DNA of 64,000 bases from Polyangia bacterium (GTDB lineage Bacteria; Myxococcota_A; Polyangia; Nannocystales; Nannocystaceae), in assembly GCA_030424595.1 (NCBI GenBank), contig JAUHWG010000007.1:62001-126000 (forward strand). The letters run 5' to 3'. The translations under genes were made by a program, and so were the position numbers. The notes under the pieces were generated by a model. The model did not search any database. It saw nothing but the letters and a program-made list of their open reading frames with translations, and was not told the origin of the DNA. Of the stretch, positions 52,067 through 61,618 are shown in pieces. Every line of letters begins with the position of its first letter. Position 1 is the first letter of the stretch.

Positions 52067-54754
52067 ATGTCTATGGTGGATGAGGAGGGTGTGCTCTTTG
52101 GGCGGCTGTGGAGCCTCGGGGAGTTCCCCTTGGCGAAGACCTCGCGCGAGGGAACGCTCGCCTCGTGGAACCCTGCCTGCGCGACGCTCGCCAGCTCGCT
52201 CGCGGTCGGGATGTCGCTCGCCGAGTGGTTGACGGCGCTCGGCGGAGCGGCGGCGCTGGTGCGGGACGCGGAGTCGGGCCTCGCCCAGGGCCTCGAGGTG
52301 GTCGCGGTCGCCGACGAGCAGCTCAACGTCCGCTTGATCGCCCACCCCGGGGGCTACCTGGTGACCGTCCAGGCGAAGCTCGCGGGGGTCTCGGCGACCG
52401 AGCTCCTCCACGAGCGCAGGGTCCGCGATGAGATCTCTCAGCTCGCCAAGGTCGGCGGTTGGGAGATAGACATCGACTCGCAGGCGCTCCGCTGGGACGC
52501 CCAGACCTTTCGGATCCACGAGGTCCCGTTCGGCGAGCAGCCGAACATCGAGGAGGCGATCCAGTACTACGCCCCGGAGGCCCAGCCCATCATGACCGCC
52601 GCGATAGAGCGGGCGCAGCGAACCGGCGAAGGCTGGGATCTCGAGCTCGAGTTCATCACCGCGACAGGGCGGAATCTCTGGGTCCGGGCGACGGGTCGCG
52701 TGGACGGGCTTGAAGCTCGCGACGGGGGGGACGGGGGCGATGGCGAGGTGCGGCCCTCAGGCCGCGGGCGTCGCCTCTGGGGGGTGTTCCAGGACATCAC
52801 CGACCAGAAGAGGCAGGCGCTCGCGCTGCAGCGGGCCTACGCCCGGGCGCGGAACTTCGAGCGCCTCTTTGAGATCGGCCGGACGATGGCCTGCATCGCC
52901 AACCTCGACGGGACGTTTGAGCGGCTGAACTTCGCCTGGACCCGGGTGCTCGGCTGGAGCCGTGAAGAGCTCATGAGCCGTCCCTTCATCGACTTCGTCC
53001 ACCCCGACGACGTCGAGCGGACGCTGCGGGAGGCCGCGCGGATGGGCCGTGAGGGGGCGATATCGGCGAACTTTGAGAACCGTTGCCGGACGAAGTCCGG
53101 CGAGTGGCGGTGGCTCAGCTGGCAAAGCTCGACCGAGTGCGGGCAGATCTTCTGCGTCGCCTTTGACGTCCACGAGCAGCGGGTGTGGGCCGAGGAGCGC
53201 GATCGACTGGCGGCGATCGCCGAGCGCACCGACAACGCGGTGTTGGTGACGGATCGAGAGGGCAAGATCACCTGGGTGAACGCCGGCTTCACCCGGATCT
53301 GCGGCTACGAGGCCAGCGAGGTGTTGGGGCGCTCGCCGGGGTCGGTGCTCCAGGGGCCTGACTCCGAGCTGCGGGACTGGGATCGGATGGTCGACAGGCT
53401 CCTCGCGGGGCAGGCCTTCAACGTCGAGACGATCAACCATCGCCGCGGCGGAGAGCCCTACTGGGTCTCGGTCGAGGCCCAGCCGCTGCTCGACGCTAGG
53501 GGCGAGGTCACCGGCTTTATGGCGATCGGGCGTGACATCACCGAGGAGAAGCGGCGCGCTGAGGCCCTGGTCTGGGCCAAAGAGGAGGCGGACGCGCACG
53601 CCAAGGCGGCGATCGAGGCAGCGCGCGTGCGATCGGCCTTCCTGGCGTCGATGAGCCATGAGATCCGGACGCCGATGAACGGCGTCCTGGGGATGGCGCA
53701 GCTCCTCCAGGACACCGCCCTCGACCCTAAGCAGCGCCACTTTGTCGAACAGATCTACGCCTCCGGCAGCACCCTCCTGCGGCTGCTCAACGACCAGCTC
53801 GATCTGTCGAAGGTCGAGGCCGGGATGGTGCGGATCGAGCCCGCGCCCTTCTCTCCGCGGGGCCTGCTGACGCTCGTCGCCGACCTCTACCTGGTGCCCG
53901 CCTGGGAGCGCGGCGTGGTGCTCCGCGAGGAGTGCGACGACGAGGTCCCGGAGTGGCTCGTCGGCGATGTCGGGCGCCTGCGTCAGGTGCTCTTCAACCT
54001 CGTCGGCAACGCGACCAAGTTCACCGAAGAGGGGGAGGTCGTGGTCTCCCTGACGAGCGCCGGTCCCGGGAGGTGGCGCTTCGCCGTCCGCGACACCGGG
54101 ATCGGGATCGATCCTGCGCTCCACGTGCGGATCTTCGATCCCTATGAGCAGGTCGGCGACAGCACCACCCGGCGCTTCGCCGGCTCGGGCCTCGGGCTGG
54201 CGATCTGCAAGGAGCTGGTCTCGCTGATGGGGGGGACGATCGAGCTCGAGTCCACGTTGGGCGCGGGCTCCTGCTTCTCCTTCGTTCTCTCGCTCGAGGA
54301 GGGCCCGTCGAAGCCGACGACGAGCGCCAGGTCGCCCGTCGACCTGCCCGCGGGGCTGCGGGTGCTCCTCGCCGAGGACAACCTGATAAACCAAGAGGTC
54401 GTCGCGGCGATGCTCCGCAGCCGGGGCTGCGAGGTCACGATCGTCAGCGACGGGGCGCAGGCGCTGGAGGCTCTGGAGCTCCAGGATCCTCAGGACATGC
54501 CCTTTGACGCGGTCCTGATGGACTGGCACATGCCGCACACGGACGGGCTGACGGCGACCCGACGGATCCGCGCGGCGGAGCGCAGGACAGGGCACCACGT
54601 GCCGATCATCATGCTCACCGCTCGGGTGGCGGAGGACGACGTGCGGACCTGCCTGGACGCAGGCGCGGATCACTTCATCGCCAAGCCGGTCGATTGGGAG
54701 GGGCTCGTCGGCGTGCTGGGGCGCTGCGTGCCCCACGGGTCGCCGCCCCGGTAG
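52067..54754 (+). CDS. Multi-PAS hybrid histidine kinase
   Basis: About 895 residues. The N-terminal about 125 residues are of unknown type. PAS domains lie at about 128-250 (GWEIDIDSQALRWDAQTFRIHE ... VFQDITDQKRQ), 270-375 (RTMACIANLDGTFERLNFAW ... FDVHEQR) and 385-500 (DNAVLVTDREGKITWVNAGFTRICGY ... GRDITEEKRR). HisKA has the phosphoacceptor His in SMSHEIRTPMNGVLGMAQLL (about residue 531). HATPase_c carries FNLVGNATKF, DTGIGID, and GSGLGLAICKEL. A receiver domain (about 768-885) has AEDN, the phosphoacceptor Asp in LMDWHMPHTDGL, and AKPVDW. It is cytoplasmic: no transmembrane segment was seen. ATG 52067 is directly preceded by GTG 52064; both give the same frame. Confidence 0.93.
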   Translation: MSMVDEEGVLFGRLWSLGEFPLAKTSREGTLASWNPACATLASSLAVGMSLAEWLTALGGAAALVRDAESGLAQGLEVVAVADEQLNVRLIAHPGGYLVTVQAKLAGVSATELLHERRVRDEISQLAKVGGWEIDIDSQALRWDAQTFRIHEVPFGEQPNIEEAIQYYAPEAQPIMTAAIERAQRTGEGWDLELEFITATGRNLWVRATGRVDGLEARDGGDGGDGEVRPSGRGRRLWGVFQDITDQKRQALALQRAYARARNFERLFEIGRTMACIANLDGTFERLNFAWTRVLGWSREELMSRPFIDFVHPDDVERTLREAARMGREGAISANFENRCRTKSGEWRWLSWQSSTECGQIFCVAFDVHEQRVWAEERDRLAAIAERTDNAVLVTDREGKITWVNAGFTRICGYEASEVLGRSPGSVLQGPDSELRDWDRMVDRLLAGQAFNVETINHRRGGEPYWVSVEAQPLLDARGEVTGFMAIGRDITEEKRRAEALVWAKEEADAHAKAAIEAARVRSAFLASMSHEIRTPMNGVLGMAQLLQDTALDPKQRHFVEQIYASGSTLLRLLNDQLDLSKVEAGMVRIEPAPFSPRGLLTLVADLYLVPAWERGVVLREECDDEVPEWLVGDVGRLRQVLFNLVGNATKFTEEGEVVVSLTSAGPGRWRFAVRDTGIGIDPALHVRIFDPYEQVGDSTTRRFAGSGLGLAICKELVSLMGGTIELESTLGAGSCFSFVLSLEEGPSKPTTSARSPVDLPAGLRVLLAEDNLINQEVVAAMLRSRGCEVTIVSDGAQALEALELQDPQDMPFDAVLMDWHMPHTDGLTATRRIRAAERRTGHHVPIIMLTARVAEDDVRTCLDAGADHFIAKPVDWEGLVGVLGRCVPHGSPPR

Positions 54755-54807
54755 CTCAGGAGTCCGCGACGAACGACGCGTAGGCTCTCTCGCTCCGCTT
54801 GGGGCTC

Positions 54808-57579
54808 CTAGGACGAAGGGGCGGCGTCGGCGTCGGTCCGCCGCCAGCCGTCCTCGGTGCGGCGCAGCTCGAAGGTCGGGAAGTAGTCGAGATCGAGGCG
54901 GATCGTCAGCACGGTCGCCTTGCCGTCGATGTCGAGGCTCTTCATCCGCAGCGCGTCGCCGCTGCGGCGGCCGGCGACGGTCGCGAGGAAGGCGTCGAGG
55001 TCCGGGGTCGGCCGCCCGTCGACCTCGGTGATCACCCGGGCCGCGCGGAGCTTGGAGCGGCTCGCCGGGGAGCCGTACCAGTAGAGCGAGACGTAGACCC
55101 CCTGGTCGGCGACGCCGCGCTGGACCCGGACGCCGCGGGGGATCTCTTGGATCAGCGCGCCCGCCCAGTGGACCACCCGCTCGCTGCCGCGGCCGCTGAT
55201 CGGCGCGGTCGAGGCCGTGATCTGCTGGACCTCGCGGTCGCGCAGGACCGTCGCCTGGATCGTCGGCCGGAGCGACGCGTTGAAGGTGTGCAGGCCGGTG
55301 ACGAGGGCCCCATCGATCTCGAGGAGGATGTCGCCTGCGCGCCAGTCGGCCTGGATCCCGGAGACCCGATCGACGATCAGGACCTGACGGCTGCGGGGAT
55401 CCGCGGCCTCGATCCGGTGGGCCCAGGACTCGTCCAGGCCGTGGTTGCGGGCGGCCGCCAAGGAGAGGTAGCGCAGCTCGATCCCCGGCTCGTAGAGCAC
55501 GGGCGCCTCGCCGCGGCGGAGCGCGTCGACGGTCGGCCGCCAGATATCGACCGGGAGGCCGAGGGAGACGGTCTTGTGCTCCTTTTGGCTCTGGTAGTTG
55601 AAGGTGGCCCAGAGGCCGAGGACGGTGCCGTCATCGTCGGTGAGCACCCCGCCGAGGGAGGAGCGGACGTTGTGGTTCAAGACGATCCGCTCGACGTTGG
55701 CGGCGCGGTAGCGGGGGGGCCTGGGCAGCGGCAGCTCTAGGGCGCTGACGGTCGCGACCTCGTTGCGCTGGGCGAAGAGCTGGCTGTCGCGGCGGAGGCC
55801 GACCACCCAGAGGCTCTCGCCGGGGCTCGTCCGCCGCTCGCCGAGGGTCGCTGAGCGCAGCGGCGTGTCGCCGACCAGCGCCGGGTCGTAGGCGAGGATG
55901 GCGTAGTTGTGGAAGGGGTGGAGGAAGGCGATCGTCGCCGGCAGCTCGAGGGCGCCGGCGAAGGTCAGGCGGACATCGGCGAGGGCGACCGGGACGGCGG
56001 CCCTGTCGGTGAGCACGAGGCCGCGCTCGGCGTCGACGATGAGGCCGACCCCGCGGGTGTGGGCGGTGTGGACCCCGTCGATCTTGTGGGGGATGTTGGA
56101 CTCGACCGTGACGAGCGAGGCGGCCAGCGCCTGAGCCCGCGGATCATCGGCGCTCGGCGGGGTCGTCGACAGGACCTCGGGGCGGGCGGCGGAGGGCGGC
56201 GGAGGGGCGCTGACGGCGGGCCAGAGGCCGCTGGCGTCGTCTCGGGTCCGCCGGGCCATCGGGAAGAAGCAGCGGTCCACGGTGATCACGGCGACCCGCT
56301 CATGCCGCGGCGCGTCGACCTCGAAGTAGCGGACGGAGGTCCGCTCGCCGTGGGGCAGGCCCTGAAGGAGGGCCTCCAGGGTCTGCAGATCGGGGGTCTT
56401 GGTCCCGCCGATCGCGGTGATCACCGCCCCGCGGTCGAGGCCGAGGGGGGCGAAGGTGTAGCCGGAGCTGGCGACGTAGACGCCCTGCAACGGGACCTGG
56501 AACTGGCGGGCGATCTGGTAGGAGAGGTCGTGGAGGACGGCGCCGCCGTACTCCAGGCAGGTCGCGGGGGTGATCCCGTGCAGATCGGCGACTGTGACCT
56601 CGACCACGATCGGCCGGCCGCCGCGCTCGACCTCGATCGGGAGCGTGGCGCCGACCTTGGCGTCGAGGATCTCCTCCAGGGCGGTGAAGCTCTGGATCGG
56701 CGCGCCATCGACGCTGAGGAGGACGTCGCCGAGGTCGAGGGCGCCGTCCGTGGGGCCGCCGGGGAGGAGCATCTCGACGACGAGGAGGCTGTTGGAGGCG
56801 GGGAAGGCCCGTCGCATCGCCTCTTCGGTCGCGGGTCGGAGGCCGAGGCGGCGGAGCTCGTCGTAGGCCCGCAGGCCGAAGGTCGTGGTCAGGGTGCCGC
56901 GGCTGACCGCCTCGCCCTCGCGTATGCACCGAAGCGCCCGTACGACCCGCTGGAGCGGCAGGAAGAAGCTCGACGCCGCCTGGTTGCGGCTGCCGGCGTT
57001 GAGGGCGACGACCTCGCCGCGGATGTTGACCACCGGCGAGCCGGAGGAGCCGCCGGAGGTGCTCGACGCGGCCTGGATGTAGCAGGTGTTGAAGTCGTTG
57101 TAGCGGCGAAGCCCGTAGTTGGGGGTCGGCCGGTCGAGGCGGGCGATGGTCCCCGCGAGGATCGACAGCTTCTCCCCGGCGTCGTTGCCGATCACGCGGA
57201 TCTCGGCGCCGATCTGGGCCCCCTCGGGGGCGAGCTCCAGCGCCGTCGGCTCCATGAAGCGCAGCGCGGCCGGGTCGAAGCGGAAAAAGCCGAAGTCGTG
57301 GACGGGATCGCGGTAGACGGCCCGCAGCGGCGCCTCTTCGTGGTTGAGGAACACGGCCTCGGCGACCGCCGGGCCCGGGCGGACGACGTGACGGTTGGTC
57401 AGGAGGAGCCCGGACTCGGCGTCGACGACGAAGGCGGTCGCCTGGGCCGACTCGTTCCAGTTGGTGTCGAAGGGGCGGGGGGCGTCGATCCGGACCGATA
57501 CGACCGCCTGGGCGGCCCGCTCGAGGCAGCGTCTCCAGGCGTTCGCGGCGGTTGTCGGGGCAGAGGAGGCGTCGTTCAT
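54808..57579 (-). CDS. Nma111-like tandem serine protease with PDZ domains
   Basis: A 923-residue double trypsin-like/PDZ protein of the HtrA family, close to fungal Nma111/Ynm3. The first protease domain has the full triad: His in LLTNRHVVRPGPAVAEAVFLNHEEAPLRAVYRDPVHD, Asp in the same HDFGFFRFD segment, and Ser in STSGGSSGSPVV. PDZ-like sequence follows (MLLPGGPTDGALDLGDVLLSVDG). The second, later protease-like domain is degenerate: TDRAAV replaces TNRHVV, FHNYAIL has Asn in place of Asp, and SSLGGVL lacks the normal nucleophile motif. A further PDZ-like part ends the protein. No signal peptide is seen, so it is cytoplasmic or exported without one. ATG 57579 is chosen over the upstream GTG. 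Confidence 0.9.
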   Translation of the reverse strand: MNDASSAPTTAANAWRRCLERAAQAVVSVRIDAPRPFDTNWNESAQATAFVVDAESGLLLTNRHVVRPGPAVAEAVFLNHEEAPLRAVYRDPVHDFGFFRFDPAALRFMEPTALELAPEGAQIGAEIRVIGNDAGEKLSILAGTIARLDRPTPNYGLRRYNDFNTCYIQAASSTSGGSSGSPVVNIRGEVVALNAGSRNQAASSFFLPLQRVVRALRCIREGEAVSRGTLTTTFGLRAYDELRRLGLRPATEEAMRRAFPASNSLLVVEMLLPGGPTDGALDLGDVLLSVDGAPIQSFTALEEILDAKVGATLPIEVERGGRPIVVEVTVADLHGITPATCLEYGGAVLHDLSYQIARQFQVPLQGVYVASSGYTFAPLGLDRGAVITAIGGTKTPDLQTLEALLQGLPHGERTSVRYFEVDAPRHERVAVITVDRCFFPMARRTRDDASGLWPAVSAPPPPSAARPEVLSTTPPSADDPRAQALAASLVTVESNIPHKIDGVHTAHTRGVGLIVDAERGLVLTDRAAVPVALADVRLTFAGALELPATIAFLHPFHNYAILAYDPALVGDTPLRSATLGERRTSPGESLWVVGLRRDSQLFAQRNEVATVSALELPLPRPPRYRAANVERIVLNHNVRSSLGGVLTDDDGTVLGLWATFNYQSQKEHKTVSLGLPVDIWRPTVDALRRGEAPVLYEPGIELRYLSLAAARNHGLDESWAHRIEAADPRSRQVLIVDRVSGIQADWRAGDILLEIDGALVTGLHTFNASLRPTIQATVLRDREVQQITASTAPISGRGSERVVHWAGALIQEIPRGVRVQRGVADQGVYVSLYWYGSPASRSKLRAARVITEVDGRPTPDLDAFLATVAGRRSGDALRMKSLDIDGKATVLTIRLDLDYFPTFELRRTEDGWRRTDADAAPSS

Positions 57580-57728
57580 GGGCGCTGGTTCGCCTTCGCC
57601 GGCCGGCGAGTGGGGCTCTGGAGTATACGCGAGGGGCGCCGCGATGACGTCCACAGGAGCGAGGCCTCGCCCTCCTGCGCTGATCGAGCTACTTGACCCG
57701 CGGGCCGGAAAGCGCGAAAAAGATCCCC

Positions 57729-58235
57729 ATGCTTACGCGCAGCCTCTGCCTTATTAGCCTCTCCGCCTGCCTCTCGATCGCATGCGGCGATGACGAAGGC
57801 ACGGGCACTATCAGCGCGGGCAGCCCGACGGCGACCGCCTCGGGGAGCGGCGCCAGTAGCAGTAGTAGCAGTAGTAGCAGCAGTAGCAGCAGCGCCTCGG
57901 ACACGGCGGACTCCGCGGACTCGGACTCCGCGTCGTCATCGTCGTCGTCGTCGACGAGCGACAGCGGCACCACGGCCGACCCCACCGGGGTCCCGACGAC
58001 GACCACCGGCTCGACCGGGCCCGACACCACCGGCACCTCGACGACCGCGGACCCGGCCGACTGCGGCAACGATGTCCTCGATCCCGGCGAGCAGTGCGAC
58101 GGCGGAAACCTCGGCGGCTTCGACTGCATGGGCCTCGGCTACGGCGGCGGCAGCCTCAGCTGCGACCCGGTCATGTGCATCCTCGACACCTCGATGTGCG
58201 AGATGGGTGACTCGACCGGCGGCACCGGCGGCTGA
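57729..58235 (+). CDS. Poly-Ser-linker lipoprotein with DUF4215-like tail
   Basis: A 168-residue lipoprotein: signal peptide MLTRSLCLISLSACLSIAC (lipobox Cys about 19). A long Ser/Thr/Asp linker follows, including a run of Ser codons AGT/AGC. The C-terminal tail DCGNDVLDPGEQCDGGNLGGFDCMGLGYGGGSLSCDPVMCILDTSMCEMGD has the CGNxxxxPGEQCDGGN opening of a Cys-rich DUF4215-like repeat. It probably serves as a surface-displayed peptide or adaptor. ATG 57729 is chosen for its signal peptide. Confidence 0.85.
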   Translation: MLTRSLCLISLSACLSIACGDDEGTGTISAGSPTATASGSGASSSSSSSSSSSSSASDTADSADSDSASSSSSSSTSDSGTTADPTGVPTTTTGSTGPDTTGTSTTADPADCGNDVLDPGEQCDGGNLGGFDCMGLGYGGGSLSCDPVMCILDTSMCEMGDSTGGTGG

Positions 58236-58249
58236 GCCGAAGGTCGGCG

Positions 58250-59797
58250 ATGGTCCCTGCGCGCGCACAACGGCGACTTGGGGTCGCCGTTGCAGCGCTT
58301 TCGACCTCGCTCTACCTGCTCACCGCGCCGGGTCGGCTCCCGTTTCCCGACGATGAGATCGTCGCCCAGACGACGATCTCGCTGTGGGAGCGGGGGAGCC
58401 TGGTGATCGAGGGGATCGAGCGGCGCTCCGGCGAGATGAAGGGTCAGGCCAAGGGCACCTTCGGCTGGGCCCACGGGGTCGACGGAGAGCGCTACGGGTT
58501 CTTCGGCCACGGACTCTCGCTGGTCGCGCTGCCGGCCTACGCCCTGGCGAAGATCACCCGGTCGGCGGTGCCCGACACCTGGCGCTACGCGGTCCGCTCC
58601 GACCACCTGGTCTTTCACCGCCGCGGGCCCTTCGCCGACTGGTCGCGCCTGCTCATCTCCCTGACGAACTGCGTGCTCACGGGGCTGACCGCGGCGGCGC
58701 TCTTCGCCTGGCTTGTGACGCTCGGCTTTCGGGCGCGGGCGTCGACTTTGACGGCGCTGGCCTACGGTCTCGGGACGGCGGCGTGGCCCTTCACCCGGAC
58801 CTTCCTCAGCGAGCCCCTCTCGGCGCTCTGTCTGGTCCTGAGCGCCCTCGGTATCGCTCGCTACCACCGCTCCTTGGGGCAAAGGCACGAGGGGGACAGG
58901 TGGCTCTGGATGGCCGGGGCGCTCGCCGGGTTCGCTGTGCATGTGCACGCGCTCAACCTGAGCGCGCTGCCCTGTCTCCTGGCCTATGCGCTCGTCCCCC
59001 TGCGGCGTGGCGGCGGAGCGGCGGAGCGCTCGCCTCTCTGGCAGGAGCGACGGGCCTGGGGTGGGGCGCTCCTCCTCGGCCTCGCCGGTGTGGCGGCGCT
59101 CGGCCTCTCCCATCACCTCCGCTTCGGCTCGCCGTGGGAGACCGGCCGCTTCGGGATCTACAGCCACTTTGTCCCGCCTTGGACCGGCCTCGCGGCGCTC
59201 TTCGTCGCCCCTGGCCGGAGCCTCTTCCTCTACGCGCCGGCGGTGACGCTCGGGCTCGCCGGCGCGCCGGCGCTTCGCCGTCGACTGCCGGTCGTCACCT
59301 GGTTCATCGCCGCGATGATCGGCGTCCGAGCCCTGGCGATCGCGACCCGCAGCGACTGGTACGGCGGCTGGGCGCTCGGTCCCCGCCACCTCGTGCCGGT
59401 GCTGCCCTTCGCTGTCGTCCCCCTGGTCATGCTCTGGGAGCGGTGGGAGCGGTGGGGCCTCGCCCGTCGTCTCGGCTTTGGCGCCCTCCAGCTCAGCGCT
59501 GTCGCGATCACCTGCTACCTCAGCCTCTTCTCGATCTTTGAGTGGATGGTCCACCTCAGCCGGGAGCCGGAGCTCGGCACCCACCGGGCGCTGATGGACG
59601 CCTCGCACTGGCGGTGGAGCGCTTCGCCGCTGATGGGCTTTCACACCCTCGACGTCGACATGCTCTCGGTCGGGGCCTGGCGCCTGGCGGAGCGGGGACA
59701 CTGGGGCTTGATCGTGATCTTTACGCTCGTCGGGGCGGTGGGGATCAGGGCGGCGGTCTCCCTCTGGCGGACGCTGCGTTCGGTCGACGCGAGCTAG
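58250..59797 (+). CDS. Polytopic membrane protein, GT-C-like
   Basis: A 515-residue integral membrane protein with about ten hydrophobic segments. The first loop contains FPDDEIVAQT, an acidic pair typical of the active site in GT-C glycosyltransferases (ArnT/PMT/DUF2029-like) that use polyprenyl-phosphate sugars. RSDWYGGWALGPRHLVPVLPFAVVPLVML, in the C-terminal half, is common to this fold. The donor lipid and acceptor are unknown. It starts 15 bases after the lipoprotein stop at 58235, suggesting possible co-transcription; the two need not be functionally linked. Confidence 0.8.
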   Translation: MVPARAQRRLGVAVAALSTSLYLLTAPGRLPFPDDEIVAQTTISLWERGSLVIEGIERRSGEMKGQAKGTFGWAHGVDGERYGFFGHGLSLVALPAYALAKITRSAVPDTWRYAVRSDHLVFHRRGPFADWSRLLISLTNCVLTGLTAAALFAWLVTLGFRARASTLTALAYGLGTAAWPFTRTFLSEPLSALCLVLSALGIARYHRSLGQRHEGDRWLWMAGALAGFAVHVHALNLSALPCLLAYALVPLRRGGGAAERSPLWQERRAWGGALLLGLAGVAALGLSHHLRFGSPWETGRFGIYSHFVPPWTGLAALFVAPGRSLFLYAPAVTLGLAGAPALRRRLPVVTWFIAAMIGVRALAIATRSDWYGGWALGPRHLVPVLPFAVVPLVMLWERWERWGLARRLGFGALQLSAVAITCYLSLFSIFEWMVHLSREPELGTHRALMDASHWRWSASPLMGFHTLDVDMLSVGAWRLAERGHWGLIVIFTLVGAVGIRAAVSLWRTLRSVDAS

Positions 59798-59947
59798 GAC
59801 GACCCGCGCAGACTGCCCGCGCCCTCGGCATGGTCGAGCGCGCGGTCACGGGGCCTGTCGTGACGACGTGCGGGGCGGCGACCCCCGCTCTCCCGGTGCG
59901 GAGCGCACTCCGGGGGCTCCCTGTCGTCGTCGCTGCGGCGGCCCGGG

Positions 59948-59983
59948 GAGAACGACGAAGCCGACGCGAAGCTCGCGTCGGCT
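59948..59983 (-). terminator. Hairpin terminator of the OmpA-family gene
   Basis: A perfect 11-bp stem with a 3-base loop (AGCCGACGCGA at 59959-59969, TCGCGTCGGCT at 59973-59983), 27 bases after the minus-strand stop at 60010. The minus-strand tail is CTTCGTCGTTCTC, identical to the 13-mer after the pckG hairpin. Confidence 0.7.
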
Positions 59984-60009
59984 GTCGCCAGGGACAGATC
60001 CTGGGCCGA

Positions 60010-61542
60010 CTAGTCGGTGAGGATCTTGAACTCGATCCGGCGGTTCTTCGCCTGACCGGCCTTCGTGTCGTTGGTGTCGATCGGCTCGTCGGGGCCGGCG
60101 CCGACCGTCGTGATCCGCGAGCTGTCGATCCCGTTGTCGATGAGCCACTGCCGGACCGAGGCCGCGCGGCGCAGCGAGAGGTCGATGTTGACGTCGCGGT
60201 CGCCGATGTTGTCGGTGTGGCCGGTGACCTGGACGCGGATGTCCTCGAACTCCTTGAGCACCTCGGCCGCCTTCTTGAGCTTGGGCTCCGACTTCTTGCG
60301 GATCTTGTCGCTGTTGAACTCGAAGTAGATCCCCTCGATGACCCCGGTGAACTCCTCGACCTCCTTGGGGATCTCGTCGGGGCAGCCGTCGGCGTCCTGG
60401 TAGCCGTTGACGGTCTCCGCCTCGTCGGGACAGGTGTCGACCTCGTCGAGGATCCCGTCGCCGTCGCGGTCGCGGATCGGGCAGCCGTCGGGGTCGACGC
60501 CGGCCTCCTCCGGGCAGGCGTCGTCCGGATCCATGAAGCCGTCGCCGTCGGTGTCGCGGATCGGGCAGCCGTCCGGCAGCACGCCCGGCTCGCTCGGGCA
60601 CTGATCGATGTTGTCGAGGACGCCGTCGCTGTCGCTGTCGCCGACGGGGCAACCATCGGGATCGACCCCGGGCTGGTACGGACAGGCGTCGTCGCTGTCG
60701 GCGTAGAAGTCGGCGTCGGAGTCCTTCGGCGGGGGCGGCGGCTTTTGCCGGCCGAGGGTGACGCTCAGACCCGCGAGGATCTGGAAGTGGCTGGTGAAGG
60801 CGCCGCCGTCGCCGCCGTCGCCGCGCTGACGGCCCTGGTAGGCGCCGATCAGGTGGCGCCCCTCGACGCGGGCCATCAGCCACTTGTTGATGAAGATCTT
60901 GGCGCCGACGCCGTAGTGGCCGACGGGGTCGATATCGTTGCCGACGATGTCCGAGGAGACGCCGACCAGGCCGTAGCCGCCGAGGATGAAGGGGGCGACC
61001 CGGTAGGGGAGCTGGAGGATCGCGTGGCCGCGCGCGCCGTAGAGCAGGACGCTCTCGTTGTTGTCGGTGCGGGCGTTGGTCGGCATCAGGCTGCCCTCGA
61101 GCTCGAGGCCGAGGAAGCGGGCCGGGAAGAAGGCCACGCGGGCGCCGACGTCCGCGCCGAGCTTCCACAGGGGGATCTGCGGGGCGGTGTCGGGGTGGAA
61201 GAAGTCGTGGTTGTCGTTGACGATCAGGAGGCCGCCGTAGAGGCCGAGCTCGGCCATGTTGCGCTCGGGGGTGTAGCGGCGCATCCACGGGGTCTTGACC
61301 TCGGCGGTCGAGATCTTCTTGGACTTCTTGCCCTTGGAGTCGCCCTTGGAGTCGCCCTTGTCGGCGTTGGCGTCGGCGTCGGATGAGGTCTCAGCACCAT
61401 CTGCGCCGAGCTTGACCGAGCCCCCGGCCCCGGCCGAAGACTTCGCCGGGGCGGCAGAGGCGAGGTGAGGGGCGGCGAGGGCCAGGCCCGTCGCGAGGAG
61501 AGTCGTAGACCAAGGTGCAGCAGGCATGCGGCGTGCGGGCAT
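60010..61542 (-). CDS. TSP3-OmpA outer-membrane protein
   Basis: A 510-residue exported protein: signal peptide MPARRMPAAPWSTTLLATGLALAAPHLASA, then a beta-barrel-like region (about 80-260, alternating strands such as EFLLGGYGLVGVSSDIVGND). Thrombospondin type 3 repeats follow (about 270-385; DSDGVLDNIDQCPSEPGVLPDGCPI, DTDGDGFMDPDDACPEEAGVDPDGC), which bind calcium. The C-terminal OmpA-like peptidoglycan-binding domain has YFEFNSDKIRKKSEPKLKKAAEVLKEF and VTGHTDNIGDRDVNIDLSLRRAASVRQWLIDNGID. It anchors the outer membrane to peptidoglycan. ATG 61542 gives the best signal peptide. The terminator lies downstream. Confidence 0.93.
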   Translation of the reverse strand: MPARRMPAAPWSTTLLATGLALAAPHLASAAPAKSSAGAGGSVKLGADGAETSSDADANADKGDSKGDSKGKKSKKISTAEVKTPWMRRYTPERNMAELGLYGGLLIVNDNHDFFHPDTAPQIPLWKLGADVGARVAFFPARFLGLELEGSLMPTNARTDNNESVLLYGARGHAILQLPYRVAPFILGGYGLVGVSSDIVGNDIDPVGHYGVGAKIFINKWLMARVEGRHLIGAYQGRQRGDGGDGGAFTSHFQILAGLSVTLGRQKPPPPPKDSDADFYADSDDACPYQPGVDPDGCPVGDSDSDGVLDNIDQCPSEPGVLPDGCPIRDTDGDGFMDPDDACPEEAGVDPDGCPIRDRDGDGILDEVDTCPDEAETVNGYQDADGCPDEIPKEVEEFTGVIEGIYFEFNSDKIRKKSEPKLKKAAEVLKEFEDIRVQVTGHTDNIGDRDVNIDLSLRRAASVRQWLIDNGIDSSRITTVGAGPDEPIDTNDTKAGQAKNRRIEFKILTD

Positions 61543-61618
61543 AGTAGGGAGCGTTCGCTTGGGGGGATAGGGCCGATGGGGCGGTCGCGGTCAGTGGACG
61601 GCAGGGACCTAAGGCGGC

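Noticed and set aside
52757-54736. A 659-residue minus-strand frame
   Set aside because: Antisense to the hybrid histidine kinase, whose domains are unmistakable; the translation has no recognisable protein.
55909-57696. A 595-residue plus-strand frame
   Set aside because: Antisense to the Nma111-like protease; Gly/Asp/Arg-rich translation without motifs.
59542-61386. A 614-residue plus-strand frame
   Set aside because: Overlaps the GT-C-like gene end in another frame and is antisense to the TSP3-OmpA gene; translation is low-complexity Val/Asp/Gly.
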